A stretch of DNA of 33,955 nt from an uncultured Muribaculaceae bacterium (GCA_910587475.1 CAJUMR010000028.1:1-33955); one strand, 5' to 3'; counted from the first letter of the stretch, positions 7,362 to 16,411 are shown. Notes: a model not told the origin generated them from the letters alone. Program-made: numbers and translations.

Positions 7362-8726
7362 TCAATTCACGCCGAACAGCTGCAAAAACCATGTCGCAAT
7401 GCCGACATAGATTATCAAACCCAGAATATCGTTTGTCACCTGGATAAACGGACCTGTGGCAAGAGCCGGATTGATGTGCAGCTTCTCGAGGGTCAGAGGT
7501 ATGACCGTGCCGAGCAACGACGCGAACATCACCACAAAAAACAGCGACACAGCCACCGAAAGAGTCACAGCAAGTTCAGCCGGATAGACGATGAGGTTAT
7601 AGGCAAGCACGACTCCCGAAATGATCGTCGCATTCAACAATCCGATGAGCATTTCCTTTCCTATCTGCTTTGTAAATTCCTTGAGTTCAAGCGAACCGTT
7701 GGCAAGGCCCTGCACCACAATTGCCGAAGCCTGCACTCCGACGTTACCGCCCGTGCCGCCAATGATCGGAATAAACAGAGCCAAAGCCGTCACCGCCTGA
7801 AGTTGCTCCTCAAAACCGCTGAGGATCAGAGAAGCCACAATGCCGGCGACAATACCGATCAACAACCAGGGTATGCGAGCCTTGGTCTGAGCGATCACCG
7901 TGTCATCGACGTCGACGTCCGACGAGATACCCGATGCCAACTGATAGTCGCGCTCGCTCGATTCCCTGACACGGTCCATGACGTCGTCGACGGTGATCTG
8001 TCCGAGCAGACGACCTATAGAATCGACTACAGGCATAGCCACAAGGTCATATTTCTCAAAGTCAAGCGCCACATCGTCGATCGGGGTGTCAGCCTTCACG
8101 CTTACCGGATCTGTCTCCATTACATGCTTGATTTTCGACACTGACGGATGAGAGATCATCTTCTTCAGCGGGAAAATGCCCCTGAGCTTATAGTCATTGT
8201 CGACCACGTAAATATAATAGATTTCATCGACTTCCTCGGCCTGCATGCGCATCTCCTTGATACACTCAGGCATCGACCAGTTTTCGTTGACGACAATCAT
8301 CTCGGTGCCCATAAGGCCACCGGCTGTGTCCTCGTCATACTTCAGAAGGTCGATGATATCGCCGGCCTGCTCGACATCGTCGATATGGGCGAGAATTTCC
8401 TCACGCTCCTCTTCATCAAGTTGCTGGATAAGGTCGACGGCGTCGTCGGTGTCAAGGTGATCGATCTGCTTGGCGATCTCCTCGGCAGGCATGACGCTGA
8501 GCATCTTCATTCGGTCGTCCTCATCAAGCTCCATAAGCACATCGGCTGCCGTGTCATCGTCGAGCAGTCGGTAGAGATACTCTGCCTCGTCAAGCTCAAG
8601 ATTCTGATAGAGCTCGGCTATATCGGCGGGATGCAGATCTTCGAGCGCCTTGCGCGCCTGATCTTTATCGTCGGCTTTGATTATGCTGCGGATATGTTCG
8701 AGATACTCTGGCGTATATTCTTTCAT
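7362..8726 (-). CDS. mgtE: Magnesium transporter MgtE
   Basis: The 454-residue protein has all three MgtE parts: an acidic helical N domain (about residues 1-130, with repeated DEDDRMKML-like and LDTDDAVDLIQQLDEEE segments), a CBS pair (about 130-255), and five predicted membrane helices (about 270-454) carrying the family signature PIIGGTGGNVGVQASAIVVQG. MgtE is a homodimeric inner-membrane Mg2+ channel whose cytosolic N and CBS domains sense Mg2+ and gate the pore. It begins 4 nt after the rsmA stop codon, so the two are probably co-transcribed from the promoter upstream of rsmA. Confidence 0.95.
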   Translation of the reverse strand: MKEYTPEYLEHIRSIIKADDKDQARKALEDLHPADIAELYQNLELDEAEYLYRLLDDDTAADVLMELDEDDRMKMLSVMPAEEIAKQIDHLDTDDAVDLIQQLDEEEREEILAHIDDVEQAGDIIDLLKYDEDTAGGLMGTEMIVVNENWSMPECIKEMRMQAEEVDEIYYIYVVDNDYKLRGIFPLKKMISHPSVSKIKHVMETDPVSVKADTPIDDVALDFEKYDLVAMPVVDSIGRLLGQITVDDVMDRVRESSERDYQLASGISSDVDVDDTVIAQTKARIPWLLIGIVAGIVASLILSGFEEQLQAVTALALFIPIIGGTGGNVGVQASAIVVQGLANGSLELKEFTKQIGKEMLIGLLNATIISGVVLAYNLIVYPAELAVTLSVAVSLFFVVMFASLLGTVIPLTLEKLHINPALATGPFIQVTNDILGLIIYVGIATWFLQLFGVN

Positions 8727-8730
8727 TGCC

Positions 8731-9537
8731 TTAATTGTTGATTGACGCCGATCGGCGTGCTGAGTTGACGAGATTAGTTAGCTCGATAAACTGCCCTACA
8801 CTTAATTGCTCGGGACGCATGGTCAGCAACTCACTCTCCGCGATCTGCCCACCTGCAGGGAGAAGACTTCTGACCGAATTTCTTATTGTCTTGCGGCGCT
8901 GGCCGAATGTTGTCTTCACCACGGTTTTGAACAGAGTCTCATCACAACCGAGATCTGTCACCGAATTACGGCGCATCGCTATGACTCCCGACTTCACCTT
9001 GGGCGGAGGATTGAACACATGTTCGCTGACAGTGAACAGATAGTCGATATCATACCATGCCTGAAGCAACACGCTCAATATTCCTCTCGCTTTTGTGCCG
9101 GGAGGAGCTGCGATGCGCTCTGCGACCTCTCGCTGCAACATGCCCGAACAACATGGCACCAAATCCTTGTAGTCAAGCACATGGAAGAATATCTGCGACG
9201 AAATATTATAAGGATAGTTCCCTATTACACAGAACTGCCGGCCGGGAAAGACCGATGCAAGATCAAGTTTAAGGAAATCGCCCTCGATTATGCGGCCGCC
9301 GCTCGCAAGAGGCTCGAAATGACTGCGAAGATAATCGACACTCTCGTTGTCGATCTCCACGACCGTGACATCGTGACCGGCTTCGATCAATGGCCGGGTC
9401 AGGACTCCCATGCCGGGTCCGACCTCAAGCACCGGCATACCTTTGTAAGCGTCAAGCGTCGCGGCTATCCTGGCCGCGACCGACAGATCGGTGAGGAAAT
9501 GCTGTCCGAGTGCTTTTTTGGGTTTGACCTGTGGCAT
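8731..9537 (-). CDS. rsmA: 16S rRNA adenine dimethyltransferase RsmA (KsgA)
   Basis: This 268-residue enzyme should dimethylate two adjacent adenines (A1518 and A1519 in E. coli numbering) in the 3'-terminal helix of 16S rRNA, a late step of small-subunit assembly. Marks are KKALGQHFLTD at the N-terminus, the SAM-binding LEVGPGMGVLTRPL, VVEIDNE, and the adenine-binding GNYPYNISSQIFF. The C-terminal helical domain is present and the length is normal. The start at 9537 (MPQVKPKKALGQHF) is preferred to 9564 because the family begins there and because a promoter-like -7 box lies at 9554-9561. Confidence 0.95.
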   Translation of the reverse strand: MPQVKPKKALGQHFLTDLSVAARIAATLDAYKGMPVLEVGPGMGVLTRPLIEAGHDVTVVEIDNESVDYLRSHFEPLASGGRIIEGDFLKLDLASVFPGRQFCVIGNYPYNISSQIFFHVLDYKDLVPCCSGMLQREVAERIAAPPGTKARGILSVLLQAWYDIDYLFTVSEHVFNPPPKVKSGVIAMRRNSVTDLGCDETLFKTVVKTTFGQRRKTIRNSVRSLLPAGGQIAESELLTMRPEQLSVGQFIELTNLVNSARRSASINN

Positions 9538-9553
9538 AATTTCAATTTTACTA

Positions 9554-9586
9554 CAAAAGTACACTATTTTCGCGAATGTCTGTAAA
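9554..9586 (-). promoter_or_regulatory. Candidate promoter of rsmA-mgtE
   Basis: On the minus strand 9561-9554 reads TACTTTTG, matching TAnnTTTG. A weaker TTTA lies at 9586-9583, 21 nt upstream. Initiation near 9548 leaves a short leader of about 11 nt to the ATG at 9537. Confidence 0.45.
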
Positions 9587-9613
9587 GATTACCGCCGAAA
9601 ATCTCTTGGCGAC

Positions 9614-10420
9614 TCAGCGGGCGTTAAGTATCTTAGAAATTTCCGCGATCATGACAGGGATCGCCGGAGCGACCATGCGCCCGTGATCATAGCCATCGAG
9701 CTTGAATATTTTTGTATAGGGGTGTCCCGTGAGTTTCATCATTCTCCACATATAGAGATTCTCCTCGTAGCGCCCGAATATTTCAAGTTCGGCATCCCCG
9801 GTGACGATGACATAGGGCGGTGCATCCTTGCGGACATGAAACAACGGAGCATTTTTATCGACCAAAGGCGTAAGCTCTCCGATCCCCATACTTTTACGAT
9901 CTGAGAAATGGGTGATCACTTGTCCGCTGAAAGGGATCAATCCGGCTATGCTGTCAGCATCCACCCCATACTTGGCCAGCCGCGACTTATCGAGTCCGAT
10001 CATGCTTGTCAGGAAACCTCCGGCCGAATGACCGCTGACAAATATCTTCGCCTTATCTCCTCCAAACCGGCTTATATTGGCGAATGTCCACGCCACAGCC
10101 TCTGCGGCATCGTCGATACACTCAGTGACACTCACCGAAGGGATAAGCCTGTAATTGGCCGACACCACTATAAACCCGGCCTCCTGCAGACCATCGGGCA
10201 AATGTTTCTCTCCGCCGGTGAGACCGCCACCGTGAAACCACACTACGACTGGCCTCCCGACAGCCGAATCCGGATAATGTACATCAAGTTTAAGCCGTTC
10301 CACCGAATATGCATCAGTTTTAGACGTGTAGGTGATGTCAGTTTGCGAGACATACCTGTCCTTGGCCGCCAGAACCACAGCCGGCAAAAGGACTGCGAGC
10401 AGTAGAATCAACTTTTTCAT
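9614..10420 (-). CDS. Secreted alpha/beta hydrolase, carboxylesterase/lipase-like
   Basis: The 268-residue protein has a signal peptide (residues 1 to about 19, MKKLILLLAVLLPAVVLAA) and a compact alpha/beta-hydrolase fold. The oxyanion-hole motif HGGG is at 63-66, the nucleophile is Ser132 in SGHSAGG, a likely acid is Asp209 in VTGDAELE, and His246 lies in DGYDHGRM. The HGGG type places it with hormone-sensitive-lipase-like and feruloyl-esterase-like enzymes acting on small esters. The substrate is unknown. It is a single gene, convergent with nothing on its 3' side, and stands alone between rsmA and the outer-membrane barrel gene. Confidence 0.87.
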   Translation of the reverse strand: MKKLILLLAVLLPAVVLAAKDRYVSQTDITYTSKTDAYSVERLKLDVHYPDSAVGRPVVVWFHGGGLTGGEKHLPDGLQEAGFIVVSANYRLIPSVSVTECIDDAAEAVAWTFANISRFGGDKAKIFVSGHSAGGFLTSMIGLDKSRLAKYGVDADSIAGLIPFSGQVITHFSDRKSMGIGELTPLVDKNAPLFHVRKDAPPYVIVTGDAELEIFGRYEENLYMWRMMKLTGHPYTKIFKLDGYDHGRMVAPAIPVMIAEISKILNAR

Positions 10421-10450
10421 GTTAGCGTTTCGTTATATCACATTTACCCA

Positions 10451-10458
10451 CAAATTTA
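10451..10458 (-). promoter_or_regulatory. Candidate -7 box for the secreted hydrolase
   Basis: On the minus strand 10458-10451 reads TAAATTTG, an exact TAnnTTTG match, 30 nt upstream of the ATG at 10420. No TTTG is found at the usual upstream spacing, so support is partial. Confidence 0.4.
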
Positions 10459-10520
10459 GCCAATTTTACTGAAATCAGAGCATTGCAAAGTCAAACTATA
10501 ATTGCGATCCAATCAGATAT

Positions 10521-10558
10521 AAAAAAACGGGCGCCTGGATTTCACATCTGGGCGCCCG
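10521..10558 (-). terminator. Intrinsic terminator of the outer-membrane barrel gene
   Basis: On the minus strand CGGGCGCC (arms 10551-10558 and 10528-10535) forms a perfect 8-bp GC-rich stem. Five more inner pairs including wobbles (10536-10540 with 10546-10550) leave a 5-nt loop. Seven T residues follow (10527-10521). It lies about 50 nt after the stop codon at 10611. Confidence 0.9.
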
Positions 10559-10610
10559 ATAATTCGCCTGGTAATAAAAGCTAATTATCCCTATCGTGAA
10601 AACAGGCGAA

Positions 10611-13436
10611 TCAACGTCCTGGAGGAGGACCCATCGGTCCACGTCCCGGGCCTCCAAACCTCCCGGGACCAAAGTCATGAGAATTTCTGTCGTCCGGCGC
10701 TCCTCCCTTGCCGAACGTATTGAATTTATATGTGAATGTCACCATGAAATAGCGAGTCAGCGAATTATAGATCGAGTCATCGATATAGTTTGCTGTGATT
10801 GTGCGTCTGATATTGCTCTTCTGCTGCAACAGGTCATAGGCTTTGAGTGAGATTACGGCAGCCTTGTTGCGCAGGAACTGATAGCCGATCGAAGCGTTCC
10901 ACATCCATTGGCGGGTGTCGTAGCCGTCAGAGTAACCGCTTGTAGCCGAGAACGTGAGATCTGAGTTCAGCACAATGTTGAACGGAGTATAATATGTCGT
11001 GTTGAACATTCCGCCATAAGAATGCACGGCCTTATTGCCCGCCTGACGCAGATTGCTCTTGGTATATTGCAAGCCGTAGGTCGGACGAAGTTCGAGCTCG
11101 GCATTATTCGGGCGCCACGCTATGCCAAACGATTCGCGGATCCTCAGGTCGGCAGTGTTACTGCGCTCGTTGTTGTTGAAGCCGACAGAACGTTGGTATG
11201 ATCCCATCAGGTGGTTGTTGATCGTAAACATTTTGTTGCGGAGCGGCATTGAGAACATGTTCATCACTCGCGCACTCCATACACCATTGACGTTTTCATA
11301 AGTAGTGGTCGATCCGCCAGTCTCGGAATTGAACACAGAGCGCGATGCAATTGAGTTCTGTGCAACCTGAATGTCGGCCATAGTCATGATCGACCGCTGT
11401 GCTTCCTGATTGAAGTCGTTGAAACGCAGACGCACGTTGTGGGTAAATGTCGGGTCGAGGTCCGGGTTACCGACCACGATGCGGAGGGGGTCGCTCATAT
11501 CAGCGACTGGCTGCAATTGCGTCATCGAGGGTTGGGAACTGCGGCCCATGTAGTCGACACTCAACGAAGTCGATTTTGTCGGACGATAGCGGTAACGCAG
11601 ATAAGGTGCGAAATTCCATACCCAGCGTGTAGGTATCGTCTTTTTTGCATCGGTAAGGTTAAGCGAACGCGACATCTGGGGCACTGCCGACACTCCGACA
11701 TCAAGATTTCCTGTGCGCGACACGTGTTTGTAGCCGACACGGATATCCTGGTTCATGTAATCGTTGCGGAATTTATTGGAGAGATCATAGTTGAATTCGA
11801 GTGATGATGCGATCTCAGGATCGCCGGTCCAGCCGTCGGGGAACAATATGGGATGATCGTAGGTGAAGCGGTCGGTGTTGTTCCATCGATACTGTATGCG
11901 GTAGGCAACGGTAAGGAAGTTGCCGTTCTTGACATTTCCGATCGGCTCAGTCCAAGACACACGTGCCGAAATCGAATTTGACCATGTGTGATTGTTGGTG
12001 TAACGGTCTGAAAGATCTATAGAGTCGTTGAAGAGATAGAATTTGTTCCATGAATAAGAATCGCTCCGTTCTCTGACGTTGCTCATACGGTAATTGGCGA
12101 AGAGCGAGAACGAACGTCCGGGTTTCGAGCGGAACCTGTGGTTGTAGATCAACATACCGCCGATTTCGACCGACGAACCTCTTGTGTGGTCGTTGTTGAT
12201 ACTTCTTACGACCTCGCTTAAAGCGCTGTTGCCGGCGCGGGTCAACGACGTATCTGTCGAGAACGAGTTGTTGTAGTTAAGCGATATGTTAGGCATGAAT
12301 TCCAAGGTGTTGAACGAGTCGGGATTCCACTGCACGCGGAAGTCGGCGCGGAAATTGTGACCCTTGTCGCGGGCAATCCTCTGGTTGTTATAGTATGATG
12401 TTGAGTCCATGAACAGATACTGACGGTCGGTCTTCTGACGGGAGTCTCGGTCGGTCTCGGAGTACATCACATTACCTCCGACACGGAATATGTCACCATT
12501 TCCGATGTTGAAATTCACGCCGAAAGCTTTCGACGACGTGATGCCGGTCGAACCGCCGAACCTGCGGAAACGCCCCGATGTGCCGTCGGTGAAGGCCGGA
12601 TCATTGACATTGTTGCCACCGCCCATAAACGTCAGCTGATTTCCATTCCAGAAGCGGTTGATAAGGAACGAGCCTTTATAGCGGTCGTCAGTGCCGTAGC
12701 CGGCCTCGACATTTCCAAACCATCCGTTCTTCATGTCGTCTTTAACCGTAAGATTGATGACAGTCTCTTCTTCGCCGTCGTCGATACCGGTTATTCTCGC
12801 AAGATCGCTTTTACGCTCGACCACCTGCAGTTTTTCGATCATGTTGACCGGAAGATTTTTAGATGCCACTTTGGGGTCGTCGGCAAAGAAATCCTTACCG
12901 TCGACAAGTATCTTAGTCACCTCCTTGCCATTGGCAGTGATTTTTCCCTCAGAGTCCACTTCGACGCCGGGAAGACGCTTCAGCAGATCTTCTACCACTG
13001 CATTCGGGGCGGTTTTGTAGGAGTCAGCGTTGAATTCCACCGTGTCCTGCATCACCTTGATTGGAGTTTTTATACCGACGACAGTTGTCTCGTTGAGCAT
13101 GATCGAGCTCTCCGACAGCGTAATGGGTTTGAGATTGACGTTTGCGTTCGCGACGTTGACGTTGACGTATTCAGAATTATATCCGATATAAGAAGCTTCG
13201 AGGATATACGATCCTTTGGATACTGTGGAAAGAGTGAAACGGCCTTGCGCGTTTGTAACTCCACCTTTCACCTGAACGCTGTCTTTCGGCGTCAGCAATC
13301 TCACCGATGCCTGTATCATCGGCTCCCCGGTATTGTCGACCAACTTACCGGTTATGTCATAAGCAGAGGCGGCGAATGAGGAAATCAGAAGTGCGATAAT
13401 GATGAAAAAAGTACCTTGAAATCGTAAATGTTGCAT
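10611..13436 (-). CDS. Outer-membrane beta-barrel protein with carboxypeptidase-regulatory domain (TonB-dependent receptor-like)
   Basis: The 941-residue protein has a signal peptide (about 1-25), then a carboxypeptidase-regulatory-like domain (DITGKLVDNTGEP to about residue 110). A plug-like segment (about 130-230, with VEDLLKRLPGVEVDSEGKITANGKEV and ILVDGKDFFADDP) and a long beta-barrel to about residue 910 follow. This is the layout of the Bacteroidota outer-membrane barrel family related to TonB-dependent receptors. There is no SusD partner, so a SusC role is unlikely; the cargo is unknown. The barrel ends at MVTFTYKFNTF and is followed by about 30 residues rich in Gly, Pro and Arg, unusual after a last barrel strand. 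A strong terminator follows. Confidence 0.88.
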   Translation of the reverse strand: MQHLRFQGTFFIIIALLISSFAASAYDITGKLVDNTGEPMIQASVRLLTPKDSVQVKGGVTNAQGRFTLSTVSKGSYILEASYIGYNSEYVNVNVANANVNLKPITLSESSIMLNETTVVGIKTPIKVMQDTVEFNADSYKTAPNAVVEDLLKRLPGVEVDSEGKITANGKEVTKILVDGKDFFADDPKVASKNLPVNMIEKLQVVERKSDLARITGIDDGEEETVINLTVKDDMKNGWFGNVEAGYGTDDRYKGSFLINRFWNGNQLTFMGGGNNVNDPAFTDGTSGRFRRFGGSTGITSSKAFGVNFNIGNGDIFRVGGNVMYSETDRDSRQKTDRQYLFMDSTSYYNNQRIARDKGHNFRADFRVQWNPDSFNTLEFMPNISLNYNNSFSTDTSLTRAGNSALSEVVRSINNDHTRGSSVEIGGMLIYNHRFRSKPGRSFSLFANYRMSNVRERSDSYSWNKFYLFNDSIDLSDRYTNNHTWSNSISARVSWTEPIGNVKNGNFLTVAYRIQYRWNNTDRFTYDHPILFPDGWTGDPEIASSLEFNYDLSNKFRNDYMNQDIRVGYKHVSRTGNLDVGVSAVPQMSRSLNLTDAKKTIPTRWVWNFAPYLRYRYRPTKSTSLSVDYMGRSSQPSMTQLQPVADMSDPLRIVVGNPDLDPTFTHNVRLRFNDFNQEAQRSIMTMADIQVAQNSIASRSVFNSETGGSTTTYENVNGVWSARVMNMFSMPLRNKMFTINNHLMGSYQRSVGFNNNERSNTADLRIRESFGIAWRPNNAELELRPTYGLQYTKSNLRQAGNKAVHSYGGMFNTTYYTPFNIVLNSDLTFSATSGYSDGYDTRQWMWNASIGYQFLRNKAAVISLKAYDLLQQKSNIRRTITANYIDDSIYNSLTRYFMVTFTYKFNTFGKGGAPDDRNSHDFGPGRFGGPGRGPMGPPPGR

Positions 13437-13691
13437 TTTAATTTTAAGCGAGTGATTTTATGTCTTGCTGTAAATTTGACACGAATTTACTAAAAAGTTT
13501 AACCACGTCAAAACGCCGTGGCTCATATTCGGCCTTTAATAGACCAATTGATAGTTTTTATAGACGAAACGCATCCTATCGTAGAACGATAAATCCAAAA
13601 AAAGAAATAAATTTGCAAATAAATCAGTCGACGGCATGATTTTTGAGACGCCGATTGTTTTATTAATACAATGCACTAAAACTCTCAGCAT
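13437..13691. promoter_or_regulatory. Divergent intergenic region with several inverted repeats
   Basis: This 255-nt AT-rich gap separates the barrel gene (minus) and the lipoprotein gene (plus). It holds three inverted repeats: GTAAATT/AATTTAC (13470-13476 with 13484-13490, 7-nt spacer), TATCGT/ACGATA (13577-13582 with 13586-13591, 3-nt spacer), and a CCACG/CGTGG pair just after 13500. The first lies 34-54 nt before the barrel start codon and could be an operator. I found no full TTTG/TAnnTTTG promoter on either strand, so regulation by another sigma factor is possible. Confidence 0.4.
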
Positions 13692-14147
13692 ATGAAACCC
13701 AAGATAATAAGTGGAATTGCGATATGCGCTCTTTTATTCGGACTGACATCGTGCGGCAGCCTGCTGATGTCGTCAGATTTCGGATTTGATGATTACGGAC
13801 CTGCCTACGACTACTATTGGCCAAGCTACGGAAACATCTACAATCCGCCTCTGGGCTACTATGGTCCGTCATGGAACACGCCTCCGCCGCCACCGCCAAA
13901 CCGGCCAACGCCTCCCCCGGCGCCCAATCGACCTCAGACTCCGCAGCGCCCCAACGGAGCCAACAAGCCCAACTATGCTCCTTCGGCTCCAAGTCAGCCG
14001 CAGCCTCAACCATCAATCAAGCCGGCCAACCCGACGACACCGACCGGACAACAACGGCCTGGAAACATGGGACAAGGTGGTTCAAATTCCGGCAAGCAAA
14101 ACTCCGGCACTCAGAGCCAGGGCGGAGGCATGAGCCGCGGCCGCTGA
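13692..14147 (+). CDS. Proline/glycine-rich lipoprotein of unknown function
   Basis: The 151-residue protein has a lipoprotein signal peptide ending in the lipobox LTSC (cysteine near residue 21). A segment rich in Tyr, Asp and Gly (about 25-60) is followed by a tail made mostly of Pro, Asn, Gln, Gly and Ser (about 63-151), including PPPPPPNRPTPPPAP. Such tails are extended and disordered and may span the periplasm or contact peptidoglycan or partner proteins. No catalytic domain is visible. It is divergent from the outer-membrane barrel gene, whose own C-terminal tail is also Gly/Pro/Arg-rich, so a functional link is possible but unproven. Confidence 0.75.
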   Translation: MKPKIISGIAICALLFGLTSCGSLLMSSDFGFDDYGPAYDYYWPSYGNIYNPPLGYYGPSWNTPPPPPPNRPTPPPAPNRPQTPQRPNGANKPNYAPSAPSQPQPQPSIKPANPTTPTGQQRPGNMGQGGSNSGKQNSGTQSQGGGMSRGR

Positions 14148-14156
14148 CGATCGCGG

Positions 14157-15530
14157 CTACACAGCTAAGGCTGAAGACCTGCGCCCGAGCCGACGGAATT
14201 CAAAGATCATCAGAACTGCCGACACAACTGTGGCCAGCATGTCAGAGCCGGGAAACGACAACCACACTCCCGTCAGCCCGAAATGGCCTGGAAGGACAAG
14301 CAGCAGCGGGATGAGGAATATCACCTGCCGGGCAAGACTGAGGAAGATCGATTTTCCAACACTGCCAATGCTCTGGAAAAAGGTCGTTGACACTATCTGG
14401 AAGCCGACAAATGTGAACACAAGCATGGCATGAGACAGACAGTCGGAAGTGACATCGATAAGATATTGATCCGATGTGAATGCCCGGGCAATAAGCGATG
14501 GACAACATAGTCCGAAGACGCTGCCGCATAAGCAGATAGCCGTCGCGACGCCGACAGCCAGCCAATAAGTGCGGCGAAGTCTGTCGAAACGGCCCGCTCC
14601 ATAGTTGTAGCCTACGATTGCCTGCATGCCCTGACAGATGCCGATGATGACCATAACGATCAAAGATGTGTAGGTAGAGAATATGCCGGCTGCACCGATG
14701 GCGAGATCTCCGCCGTAGTGCGACAGCGAATTGTTGACGATGACGTTGATGAAACATGATGCAGCATTGACGAGCGCGGGAGCTGCACCGATCGAAACTA
14801 TGCCGATAACGATCCGCCATTTCAGACGATAGATGCCCGGGATGAACCGCAGTGTGACGTCACGGCGCATGAAGTGAGCCATCACAAAGATCATCGAACA
14901 AGTCATCGCTATGTCTGTCGCAATCGCCGCTCCCTTGATGCCCAATCCAAACTGAAATATGAACAGCGGAGCAAGCGCCACGTTGATCAAAGCCCCGAGG
15001 ATCATTGTCATCATCGCACGTCTGGGATAACCCGACGCTCTCATGATGTTATTGAAGCCAAACGCGAGATTGGTCATCAGCAATCCCGGCAAAAGATAGA
15101 GTATGAAGTCGCGGGCATAAGGCAACGTTGCATCGCTGGCTCCGAAAGCCCTCAATATCGGATCGATGAATACGCCGAAAATGCTGATATAGATTGTCGC
15201 GTTGATCAGCAACAGCACCAGTGCATTACCGAGAACCATCGACGCCGAGGGCAAATCCTTGCGTCCGAGAAAGATTGACACACGCGCCGTGGCACCCGCG
15301 CCGACCAACACCCCGAGAGCGGTCGCGAGGTTCATCACCGGGAATGTGATCGCCAGCCCTGAAATGGCTTCTGCTCCTACGCCACGACCGATAAAGATGC
15401 GGTCGACGACATTATAGAGCGACATCACCAACAGCCCGACAACTGTCGGCACGCTGTACTGCCACAGCAAGCGCCCTACCCGGCCTGTGGCAAGATCCCC
15501 GAGATTTCCTTTTATGCTTTCTGCTGTCAT
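14157..15530 (-). CDS. MATE family multidrug/sodium exporter
   Basis: The 457-residue inner-membrane protein has about twelve predicted helices in two similar halves. Marks are LLWQYSVPTVVGLLVMSLYNVVDRIFIGRGVG (helix 1), AITFPVMNLATALGVLVGAGATARVSIFLGRKD (helix 2), and in the second half IGICQGMQAIVGYNYGAGRFDRLRR. MATE proteins export cationic drugs or metabolites in exchange for Na+ or H+. Start 15530 (MTAESIKGNLGDLATG) gives the usual family length; the longer reading from 15584 adds 18 unlikely residues. It is convergent with the lipoprotein gene, 9 nt apart. The natural substrate cannot be told from sequence. Confidence 0.9.
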   Translation of the reverse strand: MTAESIKGNLGDLATGRVGRLLWQYSVPTVVGLLVMSLYNVVDRIFIGRGVGAEAISGLAITFPVMNLATALGVLVGAGATARVSIFLGRKDLPSASMVLGNALVLLLINATIYISIFGVFIDPILRAFGASDATLPYARDFILYLLPGLLMTNLAFGFNNIMRASGYPRRAMMTMILGALINVALAPLFIFQFGLGIKGAAIATDIAMTCSMIFVMAHFMRRDVTLRFIPGIYRLKWRIVIGIVSIGAAPALVNAASCFINVIVNNSLSHYGGDLAIGAAGIFSTYTSLIVMVIIGICQGMQAIVGYNYGAGRFDRLRRTYWLAVGVATAICLCGSVFGLCCPSLIARAFTSDQYLIDVTSDCLSHAMLVFTFVGFQIVSTTFFQSIGSVGKSIFLSLARQVIFLIPLLLVLPGHFGLTGVWLSFPGSDMLATVVSAVLMIFEFRRLGRRSSALAV

Positions 15531-15671
15531 TACCAATAGCTTGTTTGAAATATACGTTACTTGAGGTTCAAAAGGCCCAAACACACAAAAACCTTGAAAA
15601 CATAAGCTTCCAAGATTTTTGCAATATTTTGTGATTGAGAATGTAATCTCCGTAGAGACGCAGAGCCGCTA

Positions 15672-16322
15672 TTATTCGGCCGACGAGGCTTTAGCTCGCT
15701 CGTAGTACTTGCGGATGTCGAGGTTAGCAGCCTGACCGTAGTCGGGATAGTCTTCGACGATCTTGCCGTAAGCCTTAGCTTCTGCTGCATAATTCTTCTG
15801 CTCGCGGTAGACATTGGCTTCCTTGATCAGGATGAGGGGCACGAGCTGAGAGTTGTTGGCAGCCTCCTTGATTGCTACTTCATAGGCCTTGATTGCCGCA
15901 TCGTAGTTTTTAAGATTGACATAGCAGTCTCCCTTGAGAGTTTCGATACCGGCAGAAACGATTTCATCTGCAGCCGATGCATCATCAAGATATTTGATTG
16001 CTTCTTCATAATTTCCGGCCTGATAGAGACGGATGGCAGCTTCCACTTTAGCGCGGTCGCCGCTCTTAGTTCCGTGAGTCGCTGCTTCTTTATAAAGGCT
16101 GAGTGCTATGGAGTCGTTCTGCTCAACATCGGCCAACGCAATGGCCTGATCGGCTTTGGCTGCCTGGTTCTGACGCACTATAAACCATGCGAGTATCGCA
16201 ACAAGGACTATTACCACACCGATAAAAAGAGCGGTGAGCTGCTTGCGATATTTTTTTGTTTTGGCGACAAAGTCTACCTCTTCTTCAATGATAGGCTGAA
16301 CGGGTTGTTGGTTATTTTCCAT
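15672..16322 (-). CDS. Membrane-anchored tetratricopeptide protein (YfgM-like)
   Basis: The 216-residue protein begins MENNQQPVQPIIEEE, then a cytosolic basic stretch and a single membrane helix (about 31-50, LTALFIGVVIVLVAILAWFIV). TPR-type helix pairs with spacing such as AIRLYQAGNYEEAIKYLDDA, GDCYVNLKNYDAAIKAYEVA and YREQKNYAAEAKAYGKIVEDYPD follow. The layout resembles YfgM-type proteins that work with the SecYEG translocon and periplasmic chaperones such as PpiD. That role is inference here, though a PpiD-like protein is encoded in the same window. Start 16322 is chosen because the -7 box at 16381-16388 lies downstream of the alternative start at 16436. Confidence 0.8.
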   Translation of the reverse strand: MENNQQPVQPIIEEEVDFVAKTKKYRKQLTALFIGVVIVLVAILAWFIVRQNQAAKADQAIALADVEQNDSIALSLYKEAATHGTKSGDRAKVEAAIRLYQAGNYEEAIKYLDDASAADEIVSAGIETLKGDCYVNLKNYDAAIKAYEVAIKEAANNSQLVPLILIKEANVYREQKNYAAEAKAYGKIVEDYPDYGQAANLDIRKYYERAKASSAE

Positions 16323-16380
16323 TGGATTATGTTGATTTCGTTTTATTTCTTTATTGATCGGGCATTGGCCTTTCGAACTG

Positions 16381-16411
16381 CAAAAATAGTGTTTATCTCT
16401 TAGATATAAAA
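16381..16411 (-). promoter_or_regulatory. Candidate promoter of the TPR gene
   Basis: On the minus strand 16388-16381 reads TATTTTTG, matching TAnnTTTG, with TTTT (3 of 4 bases of the -33 box) at 16411-16408, 19 nt upstream. Initiation near 16375 leaves about 53 nt of leader. It would separate this gene from the queF-yciH cluster upstream. Confidence 0.45.

Noticed and set aside
13786..14314. Alternative frames of 115-165 codons over the proline-rich lipoprotein gene
   Set aside because: They arise from the repetitive GC-rich coding sequence; only the frame from 13692 has a signal peptide and lipobox.
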